In this document: piece after piece, positions 7,238-14,114 of the stretch
How positions within the stretch are numbered: position 1 is the first letter of the stretch
Layout of the letters: the number at the start of each line of letters is the position of its first letter
From: Akkermansiaceae bacterium UBA985
Lineage (GTDB): Bacteria; Verrucomicrobiota; Verrucomicrobiia; Verrucomicrobiales; Akkermansiaceae
Direction of reading: 5' to 3'
Assembly: GCA_002292185.1 (NCBI GenBank)
Contig: DBBL01000132.1
Span: 1-15,184 of the forward strand
DNA length: 15,184 bases
Notes under the pieces: generated by a model
The model's database searches: none
What the model saw: the letters and a program-made list of their open reading frames with translations, nothing else
What the model was told of the DNA's origin: nothing
Position numbers and translations under genes: made by a program

Positions 7238-7270
7238 GATTACGAGGAGTCGTAAGTGTTCAATCAGGAT

Positions 7271-7549
7271 TTACTTAATCCAAGGGCCCATCTGACCGAG
7301 GTCTTCGTGTGGGCGTGGGATAACGAGGACAGAGTTGACTTCGCCAACTTGTGCTGCTGCTTCTGCACCAGCATCTACGCCTGCTTTGACAGCGGCGACG
7401 TCACCAGTGAAGAATCCACAGACGAGACCAGAACCGATCTTGTCCCAGCCAGTCATTGTTACGTCAGCTGCCTTGATAGCGGCGTCTGATGCTTCAATGA
7501 GTGATGTGAGTCCTTTTGCTTCAATTATTCCGAGTGCTTGTTTAGCCAT
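7271..7549 (-). CDS. BMC-H hexameric shell protein 2
   Basis: A 92-aa single BMC-domain shell protein. It begins AKQALGIIEAKGLTSLIEASDAAIKAA, has the pore loop DKIGSG (36-41), then GDVAAVKAGVDAGAEAA and ends VLVIPRPHEDLGQMGPWIK. The tail is slightly longer and different from the other two. The pore motif KIGSG brings a lysine close to the pore, unlike the Gln of its paralogs. The gene is 44 bp after the stop of BMC-H 3 and 33 bp before the acyl kinase gene, consistent with one operon. Its leader (7550-7589) is G-free and includes ACTAACT. Confidence 0.95.
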   Translation of the reverse strand: MAKQALGIIEAKGLTSLIEASDAAIKAADVTMTGWDKIGSGLVCGFFTGDVAAVKAGVDAGAEAAAQVGEVNSVLVIPRPHEDLGQMGPWIK

Positions 7550-7589
7550 GATAATATTTAGTTAGTAGTTATTTTGAGAAAAATTTAAT
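7550..7589 (-). promoter_or_regulatory. G-free leader of BMC-H 2
   Basis: The 40 bases just before the BMC-H 2 ATG contain no G in the transcript. The stretch is A/U-rich rather than A/C-rich but includes the element ACTAACT (7560-7566), 11-17 bases before the start. No Shine-Dalgarno is present. It resembles the leaders of the other two BMC-H genes; the role is inferred. Confidence 0.4.
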
Positions 7590-7593
7590 CAGA

Positions 7594-7863
7594 TTAGAGA
7601 TCAAATTGCTTGAGGAGTTCAGGAGCTGGACGTGCGATGACGTGTGCGCTAACGAGCTCACCTACGCGGCCAGCTGCTTCTGCTCCAGCGTCAACTGCTG
7701 CTTTAACGCTGCCGACATCTCCTTGGATAAGGATCGTAAGAAATCCCGCTCCGATTTGTACTTGTTTGGTAATTTCGACGTTGGCGGCTTTCGCCATCGC
7801 GTCTGCTGCCTCTACGCTTCCGACGTAGCCTTTGGTTTCAATCATTCCGAGTGCTTTGCTCAT
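7594..7863 (-). CDS. BMC-H hexameric shell protein 3
   Basis: An 89-aa single BMC-domain shell protein and the first shell gene after pduL. It begins MSKALGMIETKGYVGSVEAADAMAKAA, has the pore loop VQIGAG (35-40), then GDVGSVKAAVDAGAEAAGRVG and HVIARPAPELLKQFDL. The N-terminus and the HVIARP segment resemble BMC-H 1 more than BMC-H 2. The gene lies 54 bp after the pduL stop, and that gap is almost wholly a G-free leader with an ACTAACC element. Its place near the promoter and its leader suggest high expression (inference). Confidence 0.96.
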   Translation of the reverse strand: MSKALGMIETKGYVGSVEAADAMAKAANVEITKQVQIGAGFLTILIQGDVGSVKAAVDAGAEAAGRVGELVSAHVIARPAPELLKQFDL

Positions 7864-7913
7864 GGTATTGTTGGTTGTGTTTGTTGGTTGTTGGTTAGTG
7901 GTGTTTTGTGAGA
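7864..7913 (-). promoter_or_regulatory. G-free A/C-rich 5' leader of BMC-H 3
   Basis: The 50 bases before the BMC-H 3 ATG contain no G in the transcript and are built of AACC/AACA units. The element ACTAACC (7893-7899) lies 30-36 bases before the start, nearly the same spacing as in the BMC-H 1 leader (32-38). Both leaders end in AATACC directly before the ATG. It probably keeps the start region unstructured; the role is inferred. Confidence 0.5.
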
Positions 7914-7917
7914 CTGA

Positions 7918-8598
7918 TTATTTAATGAGCTCACAGAAGGTGTCTGGTTTGAGGCCGCATGCGTTGCCTTCATCGGTATCGATGTGGGCTTCCAGGTTGA
8001 AGCTTTCGTCGACACGCACAACGATGTTGTCAAAAGTCACTGAGCATGGGCTGTGGACTTTCATTTTCATGATGTCGAGGTGCTTGACGCCATAAAAATC
8101 AGCGTCGTTAGGGTGCATGTGCACGTGCGGTTGGGCGCGGATCACGCCTTCGTCCATTTTAAAGTATCCATTAGGTCCCATGAGCATGCAGCCCGGTGTT
8201 CCTGCAACATCGCCAGACATTTTGATAGGGATGTCAAAGCCAAGGGAGATCGCGTCGGTGTATGCAAGTTCGACCTGATTGAGGTCACGGCATGGTCCGA
8301 GGATGCGAAGGTTAGAGATAACGCGACTGCGTGGGCCAATCAAGGTTACGGACTCTTTGGCAGCGTAGGCGCCCTCTTGATAGAGCCATTTGTTGGGGGT
8401 AAGTTCGTGACCGGGGCCGAATAGGGCCTCGACAGCTTCTTGAGTTAGGTGACAGTGACGGGCACTTATGTTAACAACGAAACCTTTTGGTGCTTTGGCT
8501 TGTGCGGGCAGGTCGATGCCCATTTCTTGGTATACCTGCTCCCGAACCATGTGTTCGATAACTGCTCTTGGGACGCTTTTTTGTTGAGAAGAAGACAT
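7918..8598 (-). CDS. pduL: PduL-type phosphate propanoyltransferase (phosphotransacylase)
   Basis: A 226-aa PduL-family phosphotransacylase, which exchanges CoA and phosphate: acyl-CoA + Pi to acyl-phosphate + CoA. In BMCs it regenerates CoA inside the lumen. Residues 8-26 (SVPRAVIEHMVREQVYQEM) form an amphipathic N-terminal helix of the encapsulation type, joined by a short Pro/Ala linker. Two PduL half-domains follow. Candidate zinc ligands are H48 and H50 (SARHCHLT) in the first, and H158/H160/H162 (PHVHMHP) plus H205 (EAHIDTDEGNACG) in the second. SGDVAGTPG (128-136) is a further family motif. An in-frame ATG at 8631 would add 11 residues. I prefer 8598 because the encapsulation helix then sits at the very end and the upstream ATG overlaps a possible -10 element next to a palindrome; this is not certain. 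It is the first gene of the minus-strand BMC block. Confidence 0.93.
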   Translation of the reverse strand: MSSSQQKSVPRAVIEHMVREQVYQEMGIDLPAQAKAPKGFVVNISARHCHLTQEAVEALFGPGHELTPNKWLYQEGAYAAKESVTLIGPRSRVISNLRILGPCRDLNQVELAYTDAISLGFDIPIKMSGDVAGTPGCMLMGPNGYFKMDEGVIRAQPHVHMHPNDADFYGVKHLDIMKMKVHSPCSVTFDNIVVRVDESFNLEAHIDTDEGNACGLKPDTFCELIK

Positions 8599-8637
8599 GA
8601 ATTTTTGTGGATGACGCACTCTTTTTTGCATGATAGA

Positions 8638-8651
8638 GTTGACAGGTCAAC
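8638..8651. promoter_or_regulatory. Candidate operator: 14-bp inverted repeat
   Basis: GTTGACAGGTCAAC is a perfect 6-bp inverted repeat with a 2-bp spacer. It lies 40-53 bases upstream of the preferred pduL start. Position and symmetry suit a dimeric repressor or activator of the BMC operon. The divergent DeoR-family protein is the obvious candidate, though DeoR proteins vary in site form and another regulator is possible. Confidence 0.45.
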
Positions 8652-8654
8652 AAA

Positions 8655-8697
8655 AAACAAAGAAAAAGCTAAGGAAACAAAGAAAAACAAAGGAAAA
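8655..8697. repeat. Three phased A-rich direct repeats (candidate regulator site)
   Basis: The 13-mer AAACAAAGAAAAA occurs at 8655-8667 and 8675-8687, with a one-mismatch copy at 8685-8697. Copy starts are 20 and 10 bases apart, close to whole DNA turns. A further one-mismatch copy lies upstream of the kinase gene at 9516-9528. Direct repeats are common in DeoR-family operators, so autoregulation and control of the catabolic genes is plausible. A-rich low complexity and DNA curvature are alternative explanations. Confidence 0.4.
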
Positions 8698-8742
8698 GAC
8701 CAACCTTCAAGGACTTAGGCCTTTTTGCACCTTTAATTGCCC

Positions 8743-9501
8743 ATGTTAGCAGCGGAACGACATCACCAAATACTCGAAGCACTCAAGGAACGCGGTTCTC
8801 TGCGTACCAAAGATGTTGCCTCTGATCTGGATGTTACCGATGAGACCATCCGTAAGGATTTTGAACTGCTCGAGCATCAAGGTCTCTTGGTCAGATCGCA
8901 CGGTGGGGCCATCCCGTCCAAACGTATCATCCGCGAGCTGTCGCTGACCGAAAGGCAGTTGATCAATCGAGAAGCCAAGAGCGCGATTGCAAAAGCCGCG
9001 GCACAAAGAATTCAGCCAGGGGAGACCATTTTTATTGATGCAAGCTCAACCGCACTCACAATAACGCAGTATTTACCGAGCTTTCATCACACAGTGATCA
9101 CCAATGCGCACGATGTGGTTGGAGCTCTTGCCGATGTCGAAAACATCGATTTAATCTGCACGGGCGGCTTATTAGAGCGCCGCTCACGCTCAATGATCGG
9201 CCTGGTGGCAGAGCGCACCTTGCATCGCTATAATATTCATCGCATGTTTTTTTCCGGCAGCGGTCTAGATTTAGATAGGGGCGTGAGTGAGAGTAACTCA
9301 CGGCAGGCAGCCTTCAAGGAGCATGTCATCGCCGCTGCTGAAGATGTTTGTCTGCTAGCTGATGAATCGAAGATCGGAGCCAGATCAGCCTTCTTTTTTG
9401 CACAGTGCGCTCAGCTCACAACTCTGGTCACAACGAAGAAGGCGGACCCCAGTATACTTGAATCATTGAAGAATATAGGCGTGGAAATTATCAAAGCTTG
9501 A
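8743..9501 (+). CDS. DeoR-family transcriptional regulator
   Basis: A 252-aa DeoR/GlpR-type regulator. Residues 1-57 hold the helix-turn-helix, with the recognition region VTDETIRKDFELLEHQG (31-47) followed by the family hallmark RSHGGA. The rest is the sugar-phosphate-sensing domain: IFIDASSTALTI, TNAHDVVGAL, CTGGLLERRSRSMIG, and a final DRGVSESNSRQAAFKEH ... LLADESKIG. Such proteins are usually repressors released by a phosphorylated sugar intermediate, here plausibly fuculose- or rhamnulose-1-phosphate. A TTG two codons upstream (8737) is in frame, but the family typically starts MLAAERHxxIL, so the ATG at 8743 is chosen. The gene diverges from the BMC block and precedes the kinase gene by 45 bp, so it can control both. 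PVM-type loci commonly carry a DeoR regulator. Confidence 0.93.
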   Translation: MLAAERHHQILEALKERGSLRTKDVASDLDVTDETIRKDFELLEHQGLLVRSHGGAIPSKRIIRELSLTERQLINREAKSAIAKAAAQRIQPGETIFIDASSTALTITQYLPSFHHTVITNAHDVVGALADVENIDLICTGGLLERRSRSMIGLVAERTLHRYNIHRMFFSGSGLDLDRGVSESNSRQAAFKEHVIAAAEDVCLLADESKIGARSAFFFAQCAQLTTLVTTKKADPSILESLKNIGVEIIKA

Positions 9502-9515
9502 CTTCAAACCCAAAA

Positions 9516-9528
9516 AAACCAAGAAAAA
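9516..9528. promoter_or_regulatory. A-rich element before the kinase gene matching the divergent-region repeat
   Basis: AAACCAAGAAAAA differs by one base from the 13-mer repeated at 8655-8697. It lies 19-31 bases before the kinase ATG in the 45-bp gap after the regulator gene. It may be a second site for the same regulator. The A-rich composition makes a chance match possible. Confidence 0.3.
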
Positions 9529-9546
9529 CACAGTAAAAACGAAATT

Positions 9547-11016
9547 ATGCAAGTTTACATCGCTATTGACCTAGGAGCAGGATCAGGTCGTCTCGTGGCA
9601 GGCGTCTATGATGGGGGCACTCTTAAGCTGGAAGAGGTTCATCGTTTTGACAACAACGGCGTAGAAGTTCATGGTGGCTGCTATTGGAATACCATCAGTC
9701 TTTTTGAGTCTATTCTTGAGGGCCTGCACAAGGCGAATGAGAAATATGGTGATGCTATCGTTTCGATAGGTGCGGATACTTGGGGTTGTGATTATGCCTT
9801 ATTGGATAAGCAGGGTAATATGCTCGGTGGTCACCGGCAATACCGCGACCCGCGCATTGAGGGAATGCAGGAGGAGATGGAATCCCGTATGCCAATGGAA
9901 AGCGTTTTTGCATGCACAGGTGTGCAGCCGGCATTTTATAACTCGAGTCTGCACCTCCTTGCCGAGGGGGTGAAAAACAACCCATGTCTTGATATCGCAG
10001 ATCGACTTTTGTTTACCCCAGACTTACTGGCGTATTGGCTCAGTGGAGTGCAATCCAACGAGCGCACCGTGACGAGTACCAGCCAGCTATACGATCCAAT
10101 CAAGCGGGACTGGGCTTGGGAGGTCATTGATGCGCTTGGGCTGCCACGCAAAATGTTTGGTAATATCGTCTCGTCCGGCACCGTCTTAGGACCTTTGACG
10201 GAAGCGGTTGCTCATAAAGCTGGGGTTTCGCATACGCTGCAAGTGGTGGCATCTGCGGGGCACGATACCGCGTCTGCTGTAGCGGGATTACCGATGGAGC
10301 GCGGAGGTTTATGGCTTTCGTCCGGCACATGGTCGATTCTCGGTGTGGAATCAGAAAAGCCGGTAACAACGACGGCTGCCTATGAAGCCAAGCTTTCCAA
10401 TGAGGGTGGGGTGAATAAGACAACGCGTTTGTTACACAATGTTTCTGGTCTTTGGATTATACAAGAATGTCGTCGTTACTGGGCCGAGCGTGGTGAGGAA
10501 ATGAGTTACGCAGAGCTTGCCCGCCTAGCGGAGGAGGCTCAGCCGCATACAGCCTATATTGATCCCAATGATCCGGTATTTGCAACTCCTGGTGACATGC
10601 CTGAAAAAATTGAGGCGTTTTGTGAGAGGACGGGTCAGGCGATTCCGAAGACCAAAGGGCAGCTTTTGCGTGTCGCCACTGAGAGCCTTGCGCTCAAATA
10701 CCGTCAGGTGGTGGAGTCGCTCCAAGGTGTTACCGGTAGGTCTTTTGATAAGCTTCACGCTGGCGGAGGTGGTATTCAGAACGCCTTGTTGGCGCAGGCA
10801 ACGGCAGACGCTCTGGGCATTCCCGTAGTAGCAGGACCTGTAGAAGCAACCTCATGTGGAAACATCATTACCCAGATGGTGGCAACGGGAGATTTAAAAG
10901 ATATCACAGAAGGGCGCTCCCTTGTTGCAAAATCCATGGAAACGATTACATACACTCCGCAGGCAAGTGCTGACTGGCAGGAGCCGTATCAGAAATTTCT
11001 CAATCTAATCGCATAA
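9547..11016 (+). CDS. rhaB: Rhamnulokinase-family (FGGY) sugar kinase, probable fuculokinase/rhamnulokinase
   Basis: A 489-aa FGGY-family carbohydrate kinase of the RhaB branch, full length. Its expected reaction is ATP-dependent phosphorylation of a ketose at C1 (L-rhamnulose or L-fuculose). The N-terminal ATPase fold opens with IAIDLGAGSGR (5-15). IGADTWGCDYALLD (74-87) and YRDPR are RhaB-like. The catalytic base is D240 in SAGHDTASAV. LSSGTWSILG (258-266) and NEGG (285-288) follow, and the C-terminal half has the adenosine-site GGGGIQN segment. The partner gene 44 bp downstream is a fucose isomerase, and no rhamnose isomerase is in the window, so in the cell it may act mainly as an L-fuculokinase. 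The symbol reflects family, not proven substrate. No Shine-Dalgarno is seen; an A-rich stretch precedes the ATG. Confidence 0.9.
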   Translation: MQVYIAIDLGAGSGRLVAGVYDGGTLKLEEVHRFDNNGVEVHGGCYWNTISLFESILEGLHKANEKYGDAIVSIGADTWGCDYALLDKQGNMLGGHRQYRDPRIEGMQEEMESRMPMESVFACTGVQPAFYNSSLHLLAEGVKNNPCLDIADRLLFTPDLLAYWLSGVQSNERTVTSTSQLYDPIKRDWAWEVIDALGLPRKMFGNIVSSGTVLGPLTEAVAHKAGVSHTLQVVASAGHDTASAVAGLPMERGGLWLSSGTWSILGVESEKPVTTTAAYEAKLSNEGGVNKTTRLLHNVSGLWIIQECRRYWAERGEEMSYAELARLAEEAQPHTAYIDPNDPVFATPGDMPEKIEAFCERTGQAIPKTKGQLLRVATESLALKYRQVVESLQGVTGRSFDKLHAGGGGIQNALLAQATADALGIPVVAGPVEATSCGNIITQMVATGDLKDITEGRSLVAKSMETITYTPQASADWQEPYQKFLNLIA

Positions 11017-11060
11017 CATAAACAATTTATTATTCGTAATACGTATAAGATAACACAGCT

Positions 11061-12845
11061 ATGAAAACTGTATTTAATAAAGACAACATGCCTAAAATAG
11101 GCATCCGCCCTACGATTGACGGACGTCTTGGAGGTGTCCGTGAGTCATTGGAAGAGCAGACGATGAATCAGGCTAAGGCGACAGCCGCCTTCATCTCTGA
11201 AAACCTCTGTTACCCCGACGGTTCCGCAGTCGAGTGTGTGATTTCTGATAGCTGTATCGGAGGAGTTGCTGAGGCAGCAGCCTGTGCTGATAAGTTCAGA
11301 AAGGAAAATGTTGGCGTGTCTCTGACCGTCACACCATGCTGGTGCTACGGCTCTGAAACCATGGACATGGATCCGCATACACCTAAAGCAGTTTGGGGTT
11401 TCAATGGTACAGAGCGTCCAGGTGCCGTTTATCTCGCCGCAGCTCTTGCTGGCCACACCCAGAAGGGACTTCCTGCATTTGGCATCTACGGACGTGATGT
11501 GATGGAGTCAAGTGACACCAGTATTCCCGATGACGTTGCGCACAAGATTCTCTCATTTTGCCGAGCAGGTATTTCTGTCGCTTTGATGCGCGGCAAATCC
11601 TACTTGTCTCTCGGTGGCACCTCAATGGGGATCGCCGGTTCAGTAGTTGATCCTGATTTCTTCCAAGATTATCTCGGCATTCGTGTCGAAGCGGTCGACA
11701 TGACTGAGTTGGCACGACGCTTTGAGCGCGGCATCTACGATCAAGAAGAATACGACAAGGCTTTTGCCTGGGTGAAGAAAAATTGCCCAGAAGGCAAGGA
11801 CTACAACTCCGCTGAAACTCAGCGTCCACGTGAGCAGCTCGATCAAGAATGGGAGACATCCATCAAGATGGCCCTGATCACCCGCGATCTGATGGTGGGT
11901 AATGAGAAGCTTGCAGAGCTCGGCTACGGCGAGGAAGCCCTTGGTCGCAATGCTATCTGTGGAGGATTCCAAGGCCAGCGTCAGTGGACAGATCACTATC
12001 CCAACGGTGACTTTATGGAAGCGATCTTGACCACGTCCTTTGACTGGAACGGTAAGCGTGCTCCCTACCAGTTCGCTACTGAGAATGATGCCTTGAATGC
12101 GGTGACGATGCTCTTTGGTCACCTGTTGACCAATACAGCACAGATTTTTGCTGACCTACGCACTTACTGGTCACCTGACGCGGTGAAGCGTGTTTCTGGC
12201 CATGAGCTTTCAGGCCCTGCAGCTGACGGACTTCTTCACTTGATCAACTCAGGTCCTGCCGCGCTCGATGGCACGGGCGAGATGAGCAAAGACGGGAAGC
12301 CTGCGATGAAACCTCACTGGGAAATCACCGATGAGGAGATGCAAGCTTGCCTCGACTCCACGACCTGGCACCCATCGATCACCGAATACTTCCCTGGTGG
12401 CGGTATGAGCACGCGTTACAAGACCAAGGGCGGAATGCCTGCGACCATCGCCCGTCTTAATTTGGTGAAGGGTCTTGGGCCAGCGCTTCAGATTGCCGAG
12501 GGTGTTACCGTCGAGCTCCCTGAGGACGTCCACAACGTGCTTGATGACCGCACCAATCCGAGCTGGCCGACCACATGGTTCTGCCCAACCATCACCGGCA
12601 GTGGAGCTTTCCGCGACACCTATTCGGTGATGAATAACTGGGGAGCGAACCACTGCGTGATGAGCTACGGCTTGATCGGAGCTGATCTGATTACGCTAGC
12701 CTCCATGCTGCGTATTCCGGTTTACATGCACAACGTCAGTGAAGAGCGTATTTTCCGCCCATCATCATGGAATGCCCACGGCACTGCTGACACTGAAGGT
12801 GGAGACTTCCGTGCCTGTGATAACTATGGCCCTCTCTATGGTTAA
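11061..12845 (+). CDS. fucI: L-fucose isomerase
   Basis: A 594-aa L-fucose isomerase, very close to E. coli FucI in length and sequence (remembered): [72 protein letters not shown]. It interconverts L-fucose and L-fuculose, and in many species also D-arabinose and D-ribulose, using Mn2+. By alignment the metal ligands should be E320 (NGDFMEAIL), D343 (ATEND) and H531 (NWGANH), all present. The C-terminus ends DNYGPLYG, again as in the family. It lies 44 bp after the kinase gene and 56 bp before the flavin oxidase gene on the same strand. It defines L-fucose as the most likely sugar feeding the microcompartment. Confidence 0.97.
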   Translation: MKTVFNKDNMPKIGIRPTIDGRLGGVRESLEEQTMNQAKATAAFISENLCYPDGSAVECVISDSCIGGVAEAAACADKFRKENVGVSLTVTPCWCYGSETMDMDPHTPKAVWGFNGTERPGAVYLAAALAGHTQKGLPAFGIYGRDVMESSDTSIPDDVAHKILSFCRAGISVALMRGKSYLSLGGTSMGIAGSVVDPDFFQDYLGIRVEAVDMTELARRFERGIYDQEEYDKAFAWVKKNCPEGKDYNSAETQRPREQLDQEWETSIKMALITRDLMVGNEKLAELGYGEEALGRNAICGGFQGQRQWTDHYPNGDFMEAILTTSFDWNGKRAPYQFATENDALNAVTMLFGHLLTNTAQIFADLRTYWSPDAVKRVSGHELSGPAADGLLHLINSGPAALDGTGEMSKDGKPAMKPHWEITDEEMQACLDSTTWHPSITEYFPGGGMSTRYKTKGGMPATIARLNLVKGLGPALQIAEGVTVELPEDVHNVLDDRTNPSWPTTWFCPTITGSGAFRDTYSVMNNWGANHCVMSYGLIGADLITLASMLRIPVYMHNVSEERIFRPSSWNAHGTADTEGGDFRACDNYGPLYG

Positions 12846-12901
12846 GCCCACGATCAAACTTTCATTTTAACGATCTACCCAACAGTCACACCAATATTAT
12901 T

Positions 12902-14041
12902 ATGTCATTTAATTCCAACTACCCCTCAATCGAAGCGTTAAAAGCCCGGGCTAAACAGCGTATGCCCGGCTTTGCCTACGATTACCTCGATGGCGGCTGC
13001 TTTTCGGAGGTGAACCTCCAACGCAACACCAGCGATATTCGCGATGTGCAGCTAAAGCCGTATTACTTGAGAGATTATGCCGGGGCTAGTCAGAAGACTG
13101 AGCTTTTTGGTAAAACCTATGATGCTCCATTTGGTATTGCACCTGTGGGTTTGCAAGGCCTGATGTGGCCGAATTCCTGTGAGATCCTTGCAGCGGCAGC
13201 GAAGGCACACAATATTCCCTTTATCCTCAGTACCGTAGGCACAGCCAGTATTGAAAAGGTCGCTGAGATCACCGAGGGCGATGCCTGGTTTCAGCTGTAT
13301 CATCCAGCTGATGATGATCTTCGTGATAAATTGTTAGAGCGTTCGGCGGCAGCAGGAACTGATGTTCTTGTTCTCCTTGCTGATACTCCGACCTTTGCTT
13401 ACCGACCAAAAGAAATCAAAAATGGTCTCTCTATTCCGCCACGGATGACGCTACGTAATGTGTTTCAAATGTGCACGCATCCAACGTGGTCATTCAGTCA
13501 GCTTTTTGCCGGCGCCCCTGAATTCCAAACCATGAAGCAGTATATCCCGAAAGGTCTCAACATGAAGCACCTTGGGATGTTCATGAATAAGACTTTTTCT
13601 GGTAGGCTCACCGAGGATCGCATTAAGGCTATTCGCGACAAGTGGCAGGGAAAAATTGTTATTAAGGGTATTGTTAACCCTGAGGATTGTGAAAAAGCAA
13701 TCAGCGCAGGTATCGATGGCATCATCGTATCAAACCATGGTGGCCGTCAGCTTGATTCAGGCCAGTCAACGATTGTGCCACTTGCCAATCTTGTCGCGAG
13801 CTACAAGGACAAGATCACCATCATGATGGACTCCGGTATCCGCAGTGGCCCTGATGTGGCAGCTGCACTTGCTACTGGTGCTGCATTCACCTTCATGGGC
13901 CGCACGCCGATGTATGGAGTAGGTGCCCTCGGCAAAAATGGCGGTGACCACACCCTGACCATGCTCAAGCGTCAGCTTCAGCAGGTGATGGAGCAAGTTG
14001 CTTGTGAGAAGGTTCATGACTTCCCGAACCACTTGGCGTAA
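12902..14041 (+). CDS. FMN-dependent alpha-hydroxy-acid oxidase/dehydrogenase (L-lactate type)
   Basis: A 379-aa member of the FMN-dependent alpha-hydroxy-acid dehydrogenase family (LldD, lactate oxidase, glycolate oxidase). All key residues, placed by comparison with spinach glycolate oxidase, are present: Y28 (YDYLDGG), Y133 (FQLY), R168 (in ADTPTFAYRPKEIKNG), K255 (VIKG), the catalytic base H279 and R282 (SNHGGRQLD), and the phosphate-binding DSGIRSG. It should oxidise an L-2-hydroxy acid to the 2-oxo acid, passing electrons to O2 or to quinones. The long insert at about 180-235 (TLRNVFQMCTHPTW and on) recalls LldD-type lactate dehydrogenases more than short glycolate oxidases. It is the third catabolic gene of the plus-strand run, so converting pathway lactate to pyruvate is the natural guess. 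The exact substrate and acceptor are not decided by sequence. Confidence 0.92.
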   Translation: MSFNSNYPSIEALKARAKQRMPGFAYDYLDGGCFSEVNLQRNTSDIRDVQLKPYYLRDYAGASQKTELFGKTYDAPFGIAPVGLQGLMWPNSCEILAAAAKAHNIPFILSTVGTASIEKVAEITEGDAWFQLYHPADDDLRDKLLERSAAAGTDVLVLLADTPTFAYRPKEIKNGLSIPPRMTLRNVFQMCTHPTWSFSQLFAGAPEFQTMKQYIPKGLNMKHLGMFMNKTFSGRLTEDRIKAIRDKWQGKIVIKGIVNPEDCEKAISAGIDGIIVSNHGGRQLDSGQSTIVPLANLVASYKDKITIMMDSGIRSGPDVAAALATGAAFTFMGRTPMYGVGALGKNGGDHTLTMLKRQLQQVMEQVACEKVHDFPNHLA

Positions 14042-14076
14042 CGCCGAGTATTAGCACTCGCCCAATTGATTCAACA

Positions 14077-14114
14077 ATGGGTCTCAGCTACTGGCTGAGG
14101 CCCATGTTTTTTTT
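14077..14114 (+). terminator. Rho-independent terminator of the plus-strand catabolic operon
   Basis: A 12-pair stem: ATGGG-T-CTCAGC (14077-14088) pairs with GCTGAG-G-CCCAT (14094-14105), with one T.G wobble and a 5-base loop. A run of eight T follows at 14107-14114. It starts 35 bp after the oxidase stop codon. The minus strand has no T-run at the other side, so it works in the plus direction only. It overlaps the last codons and stop of the convergent NTPase gene. Confidence 0.85.

Larger units (their letters stand above)
8599..8742. promoter_or_regulatory. Divergent intergenic control region between the BMC block and the regulator
   Basis: This 144-bp gap separates divergent pduL and the DeoR-family gene and must hold promoters for both directions. 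It contains a 14-bp inverted repeat on the pduL side and three A-rich direct repeats on the regulator side. A TATCAT hexamer is visible in the minus-strand direction at about 8630-8635, but no convincing -35/-10 pair with normal spacing can be named. Confidence 0.6.

Noticed and set aside
8599..8631. Longer pduL start adding 11 residues
   Set aside because: The encapsulation helix sits right after the ATG at 8598, and the upstream ATG overlaps a possible promoter element beside the palindrome. Kept as an alternative, not as the call.
11039..11046. ATACGTAT palindrome before fucI
   Set aside because: It is only 8 bp, in an AT-rich gap, with no second copy; such short palindromes are expected by chance.
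11401..12122. Long antisense frames inside fucI (103-160 aa)
   Set aside because: They are shadows of a strongly conserved fucI frame and show no recognisable domain.
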